Assembly (NCBI RefSeq): GCF_900109515.1
Contig: NZ_FOBD01000001.1
Span: 434,001-498,000, forward strand
Source of the DNA: Paenibacillus sp. OK003
Lineage (GTDB): Bacteria; Bacillota; Bacilli; Paenibacillales; Paenibacillaceae
Reading direction: 5' to 3'
DNA: 64,000 bases
Part shown: in pieces, positions 44,279-53,478 of the stretch
How positions within the stretch are numbered: position 1 is the stretch's first letter
Layout: every line of letters starts with the position of its first letter
The notes under the pieces: model-generated
What the model saw: only the letters and a program-made list of their open reading frames with translations
Database searches by the model: none
Told to the model about the DNA's origin: nothing
Made by a program: the position numbers and the translations under genes

Positions 44279-45615
44279 AAATCGTGAGGAAAAGCCTGCG
44301 TTTACGAATCGTAGTTACCTTTTTTGGTATTGTGATCGTCAGTTTAATTCTCTCCTTTATACTAAATATGCAGTCTCAGGCAAACACACCGAATCATTCC
44401 ATGATTACGATTGCCGAAGATATAGCTACGATGATCAACCTGATCGATGATCCGGAAAAAGTGAAAACAAGCTTAAATGTTTTTGCGAGATACGGCTTGA
44501 ATATAACTTCCGTGAATGAACAAAGTGAATTGCTTGCCTCATTACCAGATGATAAGGTTAATAAATTATTTGATAAGAATACGACGAAAGCGTTTATGAT
44601 GTCCAACAAAGATGAAACAGCAATCGTCGGTGTTCCCAGGATGAATGAAGAGAAAGATGCGCTTCTGATCAAGATTAATTTTTCATCGATTTTTCATAAT
44701 GTGAAACGTACATTATTTATATCGCTATTAACTGTCTTAGTCATAGGAAGCTTATTAATCATGTTCATGTCTGGGTACATTGTGAGACCTATTAAAAGGC
44801 TAACTGCTGCAGCTAAGAAAATGGCCTCAGGCGATCTGTCTGTCCGATTGAAACATAATAATCAGGATGAGTTTGGTGAGCTCATGGAGAGCTTTAATCA
44901 TATGGCTAGTGAGTTGCAAAAAATAGACTCGGTGCGTGATGATTTTGTCAGTAACGTCTCTCATGAAATGCAGTCTCCACTAACATCGATCAGAGGATTT
45001 ACAAGAGCGCTGCAAGATGGCGTCATCCCATTGGAAGAGCAGAAAGAGCATCTGGATATCATATATGAGGAAACATTACGCCTGTCCAGGTTAAGTGATA
45101 ATTTACTTCGGTTAGCCTCGCTGGATTCAGAGCACCATCCGTTTAATCTCACCAGCTTCCAATTAGATGAACAATTAAGAAGAACGATTGTATTAGCGGA
45201 ACCCCAGTGGGCGCACAAAAATATCAGGATTGAATTGGATTTATTGCCTTGCGAAATCACGGTCGATAAAGATCTGTTTGAGCAGGTCTGGCAGAATTTA
45301 ATCAACAATGCGATAAAATATACGGGTCTCGATGGGGTCATCCACATCGCAATCGAGATGTCTACGTCATTCGTGAAGGTATCGATTAGAGATTCAGGAC
45401 AAGGAATACCAGAGGAGGCCCTTCCGTATATTTTTGATCGATTTTATATGGTGGACAAAGCGCGGAGCAGTGCTCTTAGAGGCAATGGATTAGGTCTTTC
45501 CATCGTGATTAAAATTTTGAAATTGCATGATTGTACAATTGATGTGGAGAGCAGGGTTGGAGAAGGAACGCAGTTTACGGTTACGATCCCCAAAACTTTG
45601 ACTACAATTAAGTAA
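44275..45615 (+). CDS. Sensor histidine kinase (HAMP-HisKA-HATPase)
   Basis: 446 residues. Helices at about 13-31 and 147-168 enclose a short extracytoplasmic sensor; HAMP follows (IVRPIKRLTAAAKKMASGD). His230 lies in NVSHEMQSPLTSI. N, G1 and G2 boxes are visible (NLINNAIKYTG, DSGQGIP, RGNGLGLSI). It is co-translated with the upstream response regulator and presumably senses the substrate of the ABC transporter. Confidence 0.92.
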   Translation: MKIVRKSLRLRIVVTFFGIVIVSLILSFILNMQSQANTPNHSMITIAEDIATMINLIDDPEKVKTSLNVFARYGLNITSVNEQSELLASLPDDKVNKLFDKNTTKAFMMSNKDETAIVGVPRMNEEKDALLIKINFSSIFHNVKRTLFISLLTVLVIGSLLIMFMSGYIVRPIKRLTAAAKKMASGDLSVRLKHNNQDEFGELMESFNHMASELQKIDSVRDDFVSNVSHEMQSPLTSIRGFTRALQDGVIPLEEQKEHLDIIYEETLRLSRLSDNLLRLASLDSEHHPFNLTSFQLDEQLRRTIVLAEPQWAHKNIRIELDLLPCEITVDKDLFEQVWQNLINNAIKYTGLDGVIHIAIEMSTSFVKVSIRDSGQGIPEEALPYIFDRFYMVDKARSSALRGNGLGLSIVIKILKLHDCTIDVESRVGEGTQFTVTIPKTLTTIK

Positions 45616-45623
45616 GCTCTATT

Positions 45624-45686
45624 AGCAATATTGAAGCAACCGTGTCCGTATCATTACAGGACCCTGTTGCCTAAATATTGCTTTTT
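45624..45686 (+). terminator. Terminator after the transporter/two-component operon
   Basis: AGCAATATT and AATATTGCT form a perfect outer stem enclosing CAAC/GTTG and GTCC/GGAC pairs, then TTTTT. Confidence 0.85.
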
Positions 45687-45887
45687 GTTGAGTGCTGCGT
45701 GAAATATCTCATATATTGTTTTGTTTAGTGGCAGATGATTTGATAAGATAGAAGAGATGCGAGTATCAATCCATTTGTAGGGTGACGAGAGTGAATTAGA
45801 TTCAACGTTTATTCTATCCGCTCCCCCTGCACATCTATGTGAATATATGAACATAACAATTTATTATATACAGAATGGAGCCATCCA

Positions 45888-47723
45888 ATGAAATATCGCA
45901 ATATGGAAGATTGCATTAATGATCTGGAGCAGCACGGACATTTGATTCGCGTGAAGGAAGAAGTGGACCCTCATTTGGAGATGGCAGCGATACATATGAA
46001 AGTGCATGAGGCAAAAGGCCCAGCTCTGCTTTTCGAAAATGTGAAAGGCTCCAAGTTCCAGGCTGTTTCGAACCTGTTCGGTACACTGGAACGAAGCAAA
46101 TTCATGTTCCGTGGAACGCTTGAAGGTGTACAACGTGTCATGGCTGTTCGGGATGATCCAATGAAGGCACTCAAGACGCCTTTTCAGCATATCAGCACCG
46201 GTCTTGCCGCCTGGCAGGCTCTTCCTAAGCAGAAGTCCATCAGTTTGCCTGTAACCGCGCAAGAAATTCAAATCTCGGATCTGCCGTTGATCAAGCATTG
46301 GCCCATGGATGGTGGGGCATTCGTTACGCTGCCTCAAGTCTATTCGGAGGACCCGGACAACCCAGGCATCATGAACTCCAATCTGGGCATGTACCGGGTA
46401 CAGCTAAGTGGTAATGATTATGAACTGAATAAGGAAATTGGACTTCATTATCAGATCCATCGCGGAATTGGTATTCATCAGGCCAAAGCAGTCAAAAAGG
46501 GAGAACCCCTGAAAGTGAGTATATTCATTGGGGGTCCGCCTGCACATACACTTTCTGCAGTGATGCCTTTGCCTGAAGGACTCAGTGAGATGACTTTCGC
46601 GGGGCTACTTGCTGGCCGGCGTTTCCGTTACAGCTATAAGGATGGGTATTGCATCAGCAATGACGCCGATTTTGTCATCACGGGTGATATTTACCCGGAC
46701 GAGACGAAGCCTGAAGGACCGTTTGGTGATCATCTTGGATATTACAGTCTGACCCATCCGTTCCCACTAATGAGAGTGCATAAAGTGTACGCCAAGCCGA
46801 ATGCGATCTGGCCATTTACCGTGGTGGGTCGTCCTCCGCAAGAGGATACGGCATTTGGGGATCTGATTCACGAAATTACGGGTGATGCCATTAAACAGGA
46901 AGTTCCCGGTGTGAAAGAAGTCCATGCTGTCGATGCAGCAGGAGTGCATCCGCTTCTGTTCGCGATCGGAAGTGAGCGCTATACGCCCTATCAGACGGTA
47001 AAACAGCCAACAGAGCTGCTGACGATTGCAAGTCGCATTCTGGGCACAGGCCAGCTCAGTCTGGCAAAGTATTTGTTTATCACAGCTGAAGATCAGCAAC
47101 CGCTGGATACGCACCGGGAAGTGGAATTCCTGACGTACATCCTGGAACGAATGGATCTGCAACGGGACATTCATTTCCATACCAACACAACGATCGATAC
47201 GCTGGATTACTCGGGAACCGGGTTGAACAGCGGCAGTAAGGTTGTTTTTGCAGCCTATGGGGACAAGAAACGGGAATTGTGCCTTGAAGTACCAGAGACA
47301 TTGAAGGATATCCGGGGGTATGACAATCCACAGCTCGTGATGCCAGGAATTGTAGCTATTCAGGGTGCGCCATTCAATAGTTATGCGGATACAGAACAAG
47401 AAATGAAGGCATTGACGGACATGCTGAAAGAAAAAGGAGACTTGTCTTCCTGTCCGATGATCGTCTTATGTGATGATAGTTCTTTCCTGAGTGCGAACCT
47501 CAGCAACTTCTTGTGGGCGACATTTACGCGAAGTAATCCTTCCCATGATATGTACGGTGTGAACAGCAGTTACAACTATAAACATTGGGGCTGTGATCAG
47601 ATCATTATCGATGCCAGAGTGAAGCCGCACCAGGCGCCACCGTTAATTCCGGACCCATCTGTTGAGAAAGGCATTGAACGCTTTTTCGTACAGGGAGCGA
47701 GTCTGAGCTCGATCAAAATATAG
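45888..47723 (+). CDS. UbiD-family decarboxylase
   Basis: 611 residues with the UbiD plan: PALLFENVKGSKFQAVSNLFGT near the N-terminus, the prenyl-FMN binding region around MYRVQLSGNDY and HRGIG, then EGPFGDHLGYYSL, a family hallmark with catalytic acidic residues. UbiD enzymes are reversible decarboxylases of aromatic or unsaturated acids and need prenylated FMN from a UbiX-type partner. No UbiX gene is adjacent. The length exceeds the roughly 490 residues of E. coli UbiD and fits the longer subfamily. Substrate is unknown. Confidence 0.87.
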   Translation: MKYRNMEDCINDLEQHGHLIRVKEEVDPHLEMAAIHMKVHEAKGPALLFENVKGSKFQAVSNLFGTLERSKFMFRGTLEGVQRVMAVRDDPMKALKTPFQHISTGLAAWQALPKQKSISLPVTAQEIQISDLPLIKHWPMDGGAFVTLPQVYSEDPDNPGIMNSNLGMYRVQLSGNDYELNKEIGLHYQIHRGIGIHQAKAVKKGEPLKVSIFIGGPPAHTLSAVMPLPEGLSEMTFAGLLAGRRFRYSYKDGYCISNDADFVITGDIYPDETKPEGPFGDHLGYYSLTHPFPLMRVHKVYAKPNAIWPFTVVGRPPQEDTAFGDLIHEITGDAIKQEVPGVKEVHAVDAAGVHPLLFAIGSERYTPYQTVKQPTELLTIASRILGTGQLSLAKYLFITAEDQQPLDTHREVEFLTYILERMDLQRDIHFHTNTTIDTLDYSGTGLNSGSKVVFAAYGDKKRELCLEVPETLKDIRGYDNPQLVMPGIVAIQGAPFNSYADTEQEMKALTDMLKEKGDLSSCPMIVLCDDSSFLSANLSNFLWATFTRSNPSHDMYGVNSSYNYKHWGCDQIIIDARVKPHQAPPLIPDPSVEKGIERFFVQGASLSSIKI

Positions 47724-47736
47724 TTGAATTCTGTGA

Positions 47737-47764
47737 AAGCCCAAAGATTTTTTTGGGCTTTTTG
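47737..47764 (+). terminator. Terminator after the UbiD-family gene
   Basis: AAGCCCAAA and TTTGGGCTT form a 9-bp stem followed by T residues. Confidence 0.88.
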
Positions 47765-48000
47765 GTTATATATGTGTAAAACAAGATGTCCATGATCTAA
47801 ACAAAAATTCAAACCGGGACTTTTTTGAAAATGGGACTGAGAATAAAGTCTTATACGTTCGTATTTCCTTTTACGATTAAGGTCGTTTGGACTATGGAGA
47901 AAAAGAATGTATTTATCGATATAAAGTAGTATAGGGATTTTTGGGACCCGGACTAACGGGTACTGTTGACTATAAATGATTGTTCAGGGGGAATACCGAT

Positions 48001-49104
48001 TTGAGAATCCATATTATGAACCTGCAAGATGGAGACCGTCTGACTGCGGATACATTCAGCGAAGCGGGATTACACGTTCTGGGTCAGGGTACTGTGATCA
48101 AAAGTGAAGATATCACCTTGCTGATGCAGCACCGCGTAGACTATGTGGATATTGAACCACGCGAGGAAGAAATCACGGAAGCGGAATTCTTTGCTGCTGC
48201 GGCAAAATTTGCATCTGGAGCAAGCACAAGCACAAGTACAAGCACTAAGGAAGAACCGCCTGAAGAAGAAATGAAATCCCAATTTATACAAACTGTACAT
48301 AATTATCAATCCGCGTTTCTCGAAGCGCTGACGGTGGGCAAGTTCAACGCAACCATGGTGGACGATGCGCTTCAACCGATGGTGGAGGGATTGGACGAGC
48401 AAAAGGATGTCGTACATCTCCTGATGATGCTGGAACGGGATGATGTCAATAACTACACACATTCCATTCAGGTTGGACTGTTGTCATTTTACCTGGCTAA
48501 CTGGCTTGGTTATTCCCAAAAAGAAAGTTATCAAATCAGTCGTGGTGGCTATCTTCACGATATTGGCAAATGCAAGGTATCTCATCGGATACGCAACAAA
48601 GTGGAACCGTTAACCGCAGATGAACAGCTCGAATTGCAGCGTCACACGATATACGGACATGATATTATCAAAAGCTCCATGACCGATGAAGCTACGGCGC
48701 TTGTAGCTCTTCAGCATCATGAACTGGAGGATGGTACCGGATATCCGATGCAACTGAAGAAAGACGAAATTCATCCATATACACAGATCGTATCTGTCGC
48801 TGACATATACATCGGGATGAGATCCGGCAGTCACGGAAGCAGCAATCCGAACCTGATCAATAACTTGCGCGATATTTATGCGATGGGATTTGGCAAATTG
48901 AATGAGAAGCCGGTTCAAGCCTTGATGCAGCATCTGCTTCCTAATTTTATTGGTAAACAAGTACTGCTGAGCAACGGCGAGCGGGGTGTTATTGTCATGA
49001 ACAATACATCCGATATTTTCAAACCACTGATTAAGGTGGAATCGGAACAATATCGTGATCTGTCCAAAGAACGCACGCTTGCCATTAATGAATTAATTAT
49101 CTAA
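48001..49104 (+). CDS. HD-GYP domain protein, probable c-di-GMP phosphodiesterase
   Basis: 367 residues. The HD-GYP domain spans about 135-310: YTHSIQV, the metal pair His186-Asp187 in YLHDIGK, a conserved GHDII His and HHELEDGTGYP at 239-249, close to the canonical HHExxDGxGYP. The GYP part is intact, favouring c-di-GMP hydrolysis to GMP. Residues 75-82 are an STSTSTST run from a hexanucleotide-like repeat. A small C-terminal barrel follows. Start is TTG at 48001 with AGGGGGA 8 bp upstream. Two diguanylate cyclases are encoded elsewhere in the window. Confidence 0.9.
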   Translation: MRIHIMNLQDGDRLTADTFSEAGLHVLGQGTVIKSEDITLLMQHRVDYVDIEPREEEITEAEFFAAAAKFASGASTSTSTSTKEEPPEEEMKSQFIQTVHNYQSAFLEALTVGKFNATMVDDALQPMVEGLDEQKDVVHLLMMLERDDVNNYTHSIQVGLLSFYLANWLGYSQKESYQISRGGYLHDIGKCKVSHRIRNKVEPLTADEQLELQRHTIYGHDIIKSSMTDEATALVALQHHELEDGTGYPMQLKKDEIHPYTQIVSVADIYIGMRSGSHGSSNPNLINNLRDIYAMGFGKLNEKPVQALMQHLLPNFIGKQVLLSNGERGVIVMNNTSDIFKPLIKVESEQYRDLSKERTLAINELII

Positions 49105-49131
49105 GTTTGAATAACAAATGAATGCATAAAG

Positions 49132-49170
49132 AAAACGGGCCTCCTATACGATAACAGGGGACCCGTTTTT
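49132..49170 (+). terminator. Terminator after the HD-GYP gene
   Basis: AAAACGGG-CTCCT pairs with AGGGGACCCGTTTT, then T residues. Confidence 0.85.
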
Positions 49171-49280
49171 AAGTTTTTGTCATACCCCTGGCGTTGTTCT
49201 TCATGGTGACCAGGAGTATACTTTGCAAAGACCTTAATCTTCCTTTTTAGGGAAAGGAAACAGAAAGGGAGTGATCGTCC

Positions 49281-49739
49281 TTGATTGAAGTGGTAACCGA
49301 GATTACAATACATGCGCCCATTGAGCGATGTTTTGACTATGCTCGGGACATTGATATTCATACCCGGACCGTCTGGAAACATACCCGTGAGCAGGCTGTA
49401 GCGGGTGTTACAACGGGCAGAATTGGTGAAGGCGATACGGTAACTTTCGAAGCGAGCCATTTCGGGATAAGACAGAAGCTGACTTCCCGGATCGCCGAGT
49501 ACAATCCGCCGTATCTCTTTGTGGATCAGATGGAGAAAGGTGCTTTCAAGAGCATGAGACATGAACACAGCTTCAACAAGCTTGGAGAGCAGACCACTTC
49601 TATGAGGGACACACTGAGATTTGAAGCTCCCCTTGGTGTTCTGGGTTGGGTTGCAGAGCGGATTGTACTCAAGAGGTATATGCAGGCTTTCCTGGAGAGC
49701 CGTAATTTGAAGCTAAAGGCGTTACTAGAGAATAGATAG
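49281..49739 (+). CDS. SRPBCC (START/polyketide-cyclase-like) family protein
   Basis: 152 residues. The N-terminal EVVTEITIHAPIERCFDYARDID is the typical first strand-helix of SRPBCC folds, and the C-terminal long helix VAERIVLKRYMQAFLESRNLKLKALLE closes the hydrophobic cavity. Such proteins bind lipids or hydrophobic ligands; no substrate is known. TTG start with GGGAG about 9 bp upstream. A tiny membrane-protein gene follows at once. Confidence 0.82.
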   Translation: MIEVVTEITIHAPIERCFDYARDIDIHTRTVWKHTREQAVAGVTTGRIGEGDTVTFEASHFGIRQKLTSRIAEYNPPYLFVDQMEKGAFKSMRHEHSFNKLGEQTTSMRDTLRFEAPLGVLGWVAERIVLKRYMQAFLESRNLKLKALLENR

Positions 49740-49766
49740 AGCCGATCTGTAAGGAGGAAATGATAG

Positions 49767-49928
49767 TTGATGGAAAACGAATATTTTGTAGGTTGGGGCA
49801 CACTTGCCCTTATTAATGCCGGACTTGCTCAGGGAAAAAACAGAAGTGGTCTTAACTGGTTTCTGATTTCCCTGTTATTTGGTCCGTTAGCCACTCTGTT
49901 TATTGTGGTATGGAATAAGCTGGATTAA
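49767..49928 (+). CDS. Small membrane protein, 53 residues
   Basis: A tandem TTG-ATG start (49767/49770) preceded by AAGGAGG at 49751-49757 opens a 52-53-residue frame. Residues 9-21 and 31-48 are hydrophobic (FLISLLFGPLATLFIVVW), separated by a QGKNRSG turn, suggesting a two-helix hairpin. I do not recognise the family. It lies 27 bp after the SRPBCC gene, so the two are probably co-translated. Confidence 0.65.
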   Translation: MMENEYFVGWGTLALINAGLAQGKNRSGLNWFLISLLFGPLATLFIVVWNKLD

Positions 49929-49934
49929 GTGCTT

Positions 49935-51155
49935 TTATTGATCCGAATTCCGATGGATATATCGATCAATGGTCCAGAACAGAAGCGCAGCGGCACTCAC
50001 ACCTGCACCCAGCCAGCAAACGCCAGTCCAACCTGCCCATGCATAAACTTGAGTAGAAGCAATGGAGCCGGTAGCACTTCCTATTGAATAAAAGATCATG
50101 TAGGCGCCCGTCAAACGGCTCTGCGCCTCAGGTCGAACTTCATAGATCAGACTCTGGTTGGTGACATGTACGGCCTGCACGGCAAGGTCCAGCATAATTA
50201 CCCCAGCTACAAGCAGCCATAAAGAGTGGTGAACATAGCCAATGGGCAGCCAGGATAGAAGCAATATGACAAGAGCGACGCCCGTCGTCTTTTGTCCCAA
50301 TCCCCGATCAGCCAGTTTTCCAGCACGTGCAGCAGCCAGCGCACCAGCAGCTCCCGCAAGACCAAAGGCTCCGATAGCAGTATGTGACAGGGAAAGGGGT
50401 GGAGCGCTAAGCGGCAGCACCATGGAAGTCCACAGGATGCTGAAGGCTGTGAAGATCAACGTGGCGAGAACGCCGCGTGTTCGCAGAATAGGCAGCTCCC
50501 GGTATAGTTGCAGGACAGAAACGATTAATTGGGTATAGGTGAGTTTCTCTCGCTTGGGTTCGTGTTTGGGCAATACAAGAAAAAGAGCGATAATTCCCAG
50601 TAATGTCAGACTGGCAGAGAAGAGATAGACCGATCTCCAGCCGATCCAATCGTTTAGGGTGCCTGCTACGGTTCGCGCCAGTAATATGCCTATGACGATC
50701 CCGCTTGTGACCAGACCGACGATACGCCCTCGTTCTGAAGGTGCAGCCAGGGAAGCGGCAAAGGCAACCAGTGTTTGTGTAATCACGGCAAGCAGCCCGA
50801 TGGCGGCCATTCCAATGAATAGAATCTGGCTAGATGATGAGGTACCGACAGTAACCAGGGCGATTACGGATAAAAGCATCTGGATCATGATCAGCTTGCG
50901 CCGGTTCAATAGATCACCAAGTGGGACCAGTAATAACAATCCGAGGGCGTAACAAATCTGGGTTACGGTAATAACGATTCCAATAGAGGAATGAGAGATT
51001 CTAAACTCGTCAGCAATGGAGTCGAGCAAAGGCTGGGCATAATAAATGTTGGCTACCGCCAGTCCGCTGCACAGGGCAAATAACAGCGCGACAAGTCGGG
51101 ACATGCCTGGACGTCCTTCGCTGAAGGGATGTGCTTGATGAGATGCATTTTGCAT
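49935..51155 (-). CDS. MFS-family drug/metabolite exporter
   Basis: 406 residues, 12 helices. The loop motif GDLLNRRKLI between helices 2 and 3 is the MFS motif A, and GIVIGILLARTVAGTLNDWIGWRSVY matches motif C/D of DHA1 exporters. NIYYAQPLLDSIADEF is typical of the YdhP/sugar-efflux-like branch. Start at 51155 (MQNASHQ) has AAAGGTGA 7 bp upstream. It is divergent from a TetR gene with paired operators between them, so probably repressed by it. Confidence 0.88.
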   Translation of the reverse strand: MQNASHQAHPFSEGRPGMSRLVALLFALCSGLAVANIYYAQPLLDSIADEFRISHSSIGIVITVTQICYALGLLLLVPLGDLLNRRKLIMIQMLLSVIALVTVGTSSSSQILFIGMAAIGLLAVITQTLVAFAASLAAPSERGRIVGLVTSGIVIGILLARTVAGTLNDWIGWRSVYLFSASLTLLGIIALFLVLPKHEPKREKLTYTQLIVSVLQLYRELPILRTRGVLATLIFTAFSILWTSMVLPLSAPPLSLSHTAIGAFGLAGAAGALAAARAGKLADRGLGQKTTGVALVILLLSWLPIGYVHHSLWLLVAGVIMLDLAVQAVHVTNQSLIYEVRPEAQSRLTGAYMIFYSIGSATGSIASTQVYAWAGWTGVCWLGAGVSAAALLFWTIDRYIHRNSDQ

Positions 51156-51225
51156 GGATGATTCACCTTTCTGTATTCGAATGTGGTAAGTTAGGTGGAG
51201 CGGTAAGAACACGGTTGAATTTAAA

Positions 51226-51243
51226 TATACCGATCAGTACATT
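51226..51243. promoter_or_regulatory. Candidate TetR operator A
   Basis: TATACCGATCAGTACATT, near-identical to the site at 51369-51386. It lies 71 bp before the MFS start, in the probable leader or promoter of that gene. Confidence 0.6.
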
Positions 51244-51333
51244 ATGATTCCGAATAAACATACTTCACGCTTTGACACGATGTCAAGAAATAAAATGGAA
51301 TGGTTGATTTTTCTTTTATAAATAAAGATATTT

Positions 51334-51362
51334 TTGACATGGAAATTGGATCTAGATTAAAA
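51334..51362 (+). promoter_or_regulatory. Promoter of the TetR gene
   Basis: TTGACA and TTAAAA with a 17-bp spacer; the inferred start point falls at operator B. Confidence 0.6.
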
Positions 51363-51368
51363 TAGATG

Positions 51369-51386
51369 TATACTGATCGATACATA
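51369..51386. promoter_or_regulatory. Candidate TetR operator B
   Basis: TATACTGATCGATACATA, with the partial palindrome ATGTAT...ATACAT (51366-51385). It overlaps the likely transcription start of the TetR gene and shares its core with the site at 51226-51243. Confidence 0.65.
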
Positions 51387-51400
51387 AAGAGGGTGAATAC

Positions 51401-51985
51401 ATGGTTAGACAACGGGAATTTGATACGGATCAGGCACTGGAAGCAGCGATGCAGATTTTCTGGGATAAGGGATTTGAAGCGACATCCTTAAGTGATTTGA
51501 CAACAGCCATGGGGATTCAGCGGCCCAGTCTATATGCGGCTTTTGGTGATAAAAAGGAATTATTCGAAACGGCACTTCGCAGATATACGACGTTGCATGC
51601 CGCTCAGGTCAGATCCAGGCTGCAACATACATCTTCTGTAAAAGAAGCCTTCCGTGCTTTATTTGAACATATCGGAGCAGAAGGGGATGTGACAGATACT
51701 CGTCACGGCTGTTTTTGCATCAATACGATGGTTGAACTGGCTCCGCATGACCCCAAATTCGCTGTCCTGACACGCGAGCACCAGATGTATCTGGCGGCGA
51801 TTTTCAAGGAGACGATTGAACGGGGGCAGGAAACAGGGGAATTGTCTAATGATCTCGACGCAAGTGCGCTGTCCAAGTCTCTGGTGGTATCGATGATTGG
51901 ATTGACCGTAATGATGAAATCGGAGCCGGATCGCTCATTTGTGCAGCAGAGTATTAAGGTTACGTTATCGTTGCTTGAGGAATGA
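51401..51985 (+). CDS. TetR/AcrR-family repressor
   Basis: 194 residues. The N-terminal helix-turn-helix (ALEAAMQIFWDKGFEATSLSDLTTAMGIQRPSLYAAFGDKKELF) is textbook TetR, with a C-terminal ligand domain including HGCFCINTMVEL. GAGGGTG lies 7 bp before the ATG. It is divergent from an MFS exporter and two matching operator-like sites flank its promoter, so it probably represses itself and the exporter until a ligand binds. Confidence 0.92.
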   Translation: MVRQREFDTDQALEAAMQIFWDKGFEATSLSDLTTAMGIQRPSLYAAFGDKKELFETALRRYTTLHAAQVRSRLQHTSSVKEAFRALFEHIGAEGDVTDTRHGCFCINTMVELAPHDPKFAVLTREHQMYLAAIFKETIERGQETGELSNDLDASALSKSLVVSMIGLTVMMKSEPDRSFVQQSIKVTLSLLEE

Positions 51986-52018
51986 GGGGAGAATTTCATT
52001 TTTAGAAAGGGTGTTCAT

Positions 52019-52270
52019 ATGGAACGTTATTTTCATAGGATCTACCTTGTCGTTTTATATATTATAGGTGTGCTGCTAACAACGTACGGTGGGATGGGGA
52101 TCATCGAGTTCAGTTTGATTGTAATTGCCGTGCTTGCTTTTATTGCTATTGTGGGTTCCCTGACAGAGAATAGCCAATCGAAATTGGATACGATTTTTGC
52201 GAAAATACGGTCCTTGTTTCTAGTGGCGATGGCCATTTTGGTCACGGCGCTGCTTTTCAAACTGTTTTGA
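52019..52270 (+). CDS. Small three-helix membrane protein
   Basis: 83 residues with hydrophobic segments at about 8-25, 28-45 and 64-82. The polar part SLTENSQSKLDTIFAKIR separates helices two and three. No family is recognised. AAAGGGTG precedes the ATG by 6 bp, and the gene lies 33 bp after the TetR gene. Confidence 0.6.
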   Translation: MERYFHRIYLVVLYIIGVLLTTYGGMGIIEFSLIVIAVLAFIAIVGSLTENSQSKLDTIFAKIRSLFLVAMAILVTALLFKLF

Positions 52271-52277
52271 TGTGAAA

Positions 52278-52311
52278 GAGAGAAGCGGGAGCGTGTTCCT
52301 GCTCTTTTTTG
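52278..52311 (+). terminator. Terminator
   Basis: AGCGGGA and TCCTGCT form a short stem within an AGAG/CTCT frame, followed by six T. Confidence 0.75.
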
Positions 52312-52459
52312 TGTCTGGGGACATTGGGCAGATCGGGTCTGAGTTGATACAATACAGATAGGGTATAGATAAAATTAGGATGTATCATATGATTTACATC
52401 ATATCAGGTAACATTTAAACATTGTTCGATGATGCACATATTGAGGAGGAGATTCAACC

Positions 52460-53434
52460 ATGCAGACGAAGTTGCGTTGTGCCATATTGGATGATTATCA
52501 GAATGTAGCCCTTTCTTCGGCGGATTGGACTCCTATCCTGGATCGGGTTGAGGTTCAGACGTTCAATAATTACATGGGATCAGAAGAGAAGGTCGTTCAG
52601 GAACTGCAGGATTTTGAGATTATTGTCTTGATGCGTGAGCGTACCCCTTTTCCTGAATCCGTGATTACACAATTGCCCAAACTCAAGCTTCTGATTACAA
52701 GCGGCATGCGCAATGCCTCCATTGATCTCCAGGCCGCGGAAGAAAGTGGTGTAACCGTATGCGGCACGGAAGGTAGCTCGAATCCCCCGACGGAACTGAC
52801 CTGGGCGCTGATTCTGGGTCTGTCCAGACAGCTGGTAACTGAAAATAACGCACTGCGTTCCAATCGGAATTGGCAGAGTACAGTGGGCATGGATTTGTAC
52901 GGAAAGACACTGGGACTGCTCGGTTTAGGCAAGATTGGCAGCCGGATGGCAGAGATTGCACACGCCTTTGGCATGAACGTGATCGCCTGGAGTGAGAATT
53001 TGACACAGGAACGAGCGGAGGAACAGGGAGTCCAGTGGGCAGAGACGAAGGAACAGTTGCTGGAACAAAGCGATATTGTTTCCATTCATCTGGTGCTCAG
53101 TGATCGCACTCGTAATCTGATCGGACGAGCCGAGCTGCAACGGATGAAAAATACTGCTTTATTGATCAATACGTCCCGTGCAGGCATTGTGGATCAAGAG
53201 GCGATGGTCGAAGCTTTACAGAATGAGTGGATTGCCGGGGCCGGTCTAGACGTATATGAACAGGAACCTCTTCCTGTGAATCATATGTTGCGTACACTGC
53301 CAAATCTTCTGGCAACACCGCATTTGGGTTATGTGACTCAAGGAAACTATGCCATTTATTTTAACCATACCGTAGAGGATATTGAGATGTTTATGAAAGG
53401 AACACCGATTAGACAATTGCTTTCGAAGAAGTAA
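52460..53434 (+). CDS. D-2-hydroxyacid dehydrogenase family protein
   Basis: 324 residues. The nucleotide-binding motif GLGKIG is at 155-160. The catalytic Arg is in INTSRAG, the Glu in DVYEQEP, and the His in TPHLGY, so the active site is complete. It would reduce 2-keto acids with NAD(P)H or run in reverse. The N-terminal half AILDDYQNVALSSADW is the variable substrate domain. GAGGAG lies 9 bp before the ATG. It is a single-gene unit ended by a terminator. Confidence 0.9.
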   Translation: MQTKLRCAILDDYQNVALSSADWTPILDRVEVQTFNNYMGSEEKVVQELQDFEIIVLMRERTPFPESVITQLPKLKLLITSGMRNASIDLQAAEESGVTVCGTEGSSNPPTELTWALILGLSRQLVTENNALRSNRNWQSTVGMDLYGKTLGLLGLGKIGSRMAEIAHAFGMNVIAWSENLTQERAEEQGVQWAETKEQLLEQSDIVSIHLVLSDRTRNLIGRAELQRMKNTALLINTSRAGIVDQEAMVEALQNEWIAGAGLDVYEQEPLPVNHMLRTLPNLLATPHLGYVTQGNYAIYFNHTVEDIEMFMKGTPIRQLLSKK

Positions 53435-53478
53435 TTGCTCGGAGGTGGGTTTGAGATAAAAGGGTGTGAATGAAGATA

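Noticed and set aside
48225-48248. Short AGCACAAGTAC-like tandem repeat inside the HD-GYP gene
   Set aside because: It is an in-frame Ser-Thr linker in a good coding sequence, too short for a CRISPR or functional repeat.
52042-52260. Minus-strand frame across the small membrane protein gene
   Set aside because: It mirrors the sense gene; the plus-strand frame has the ribosome site and hydrophobic pattern.
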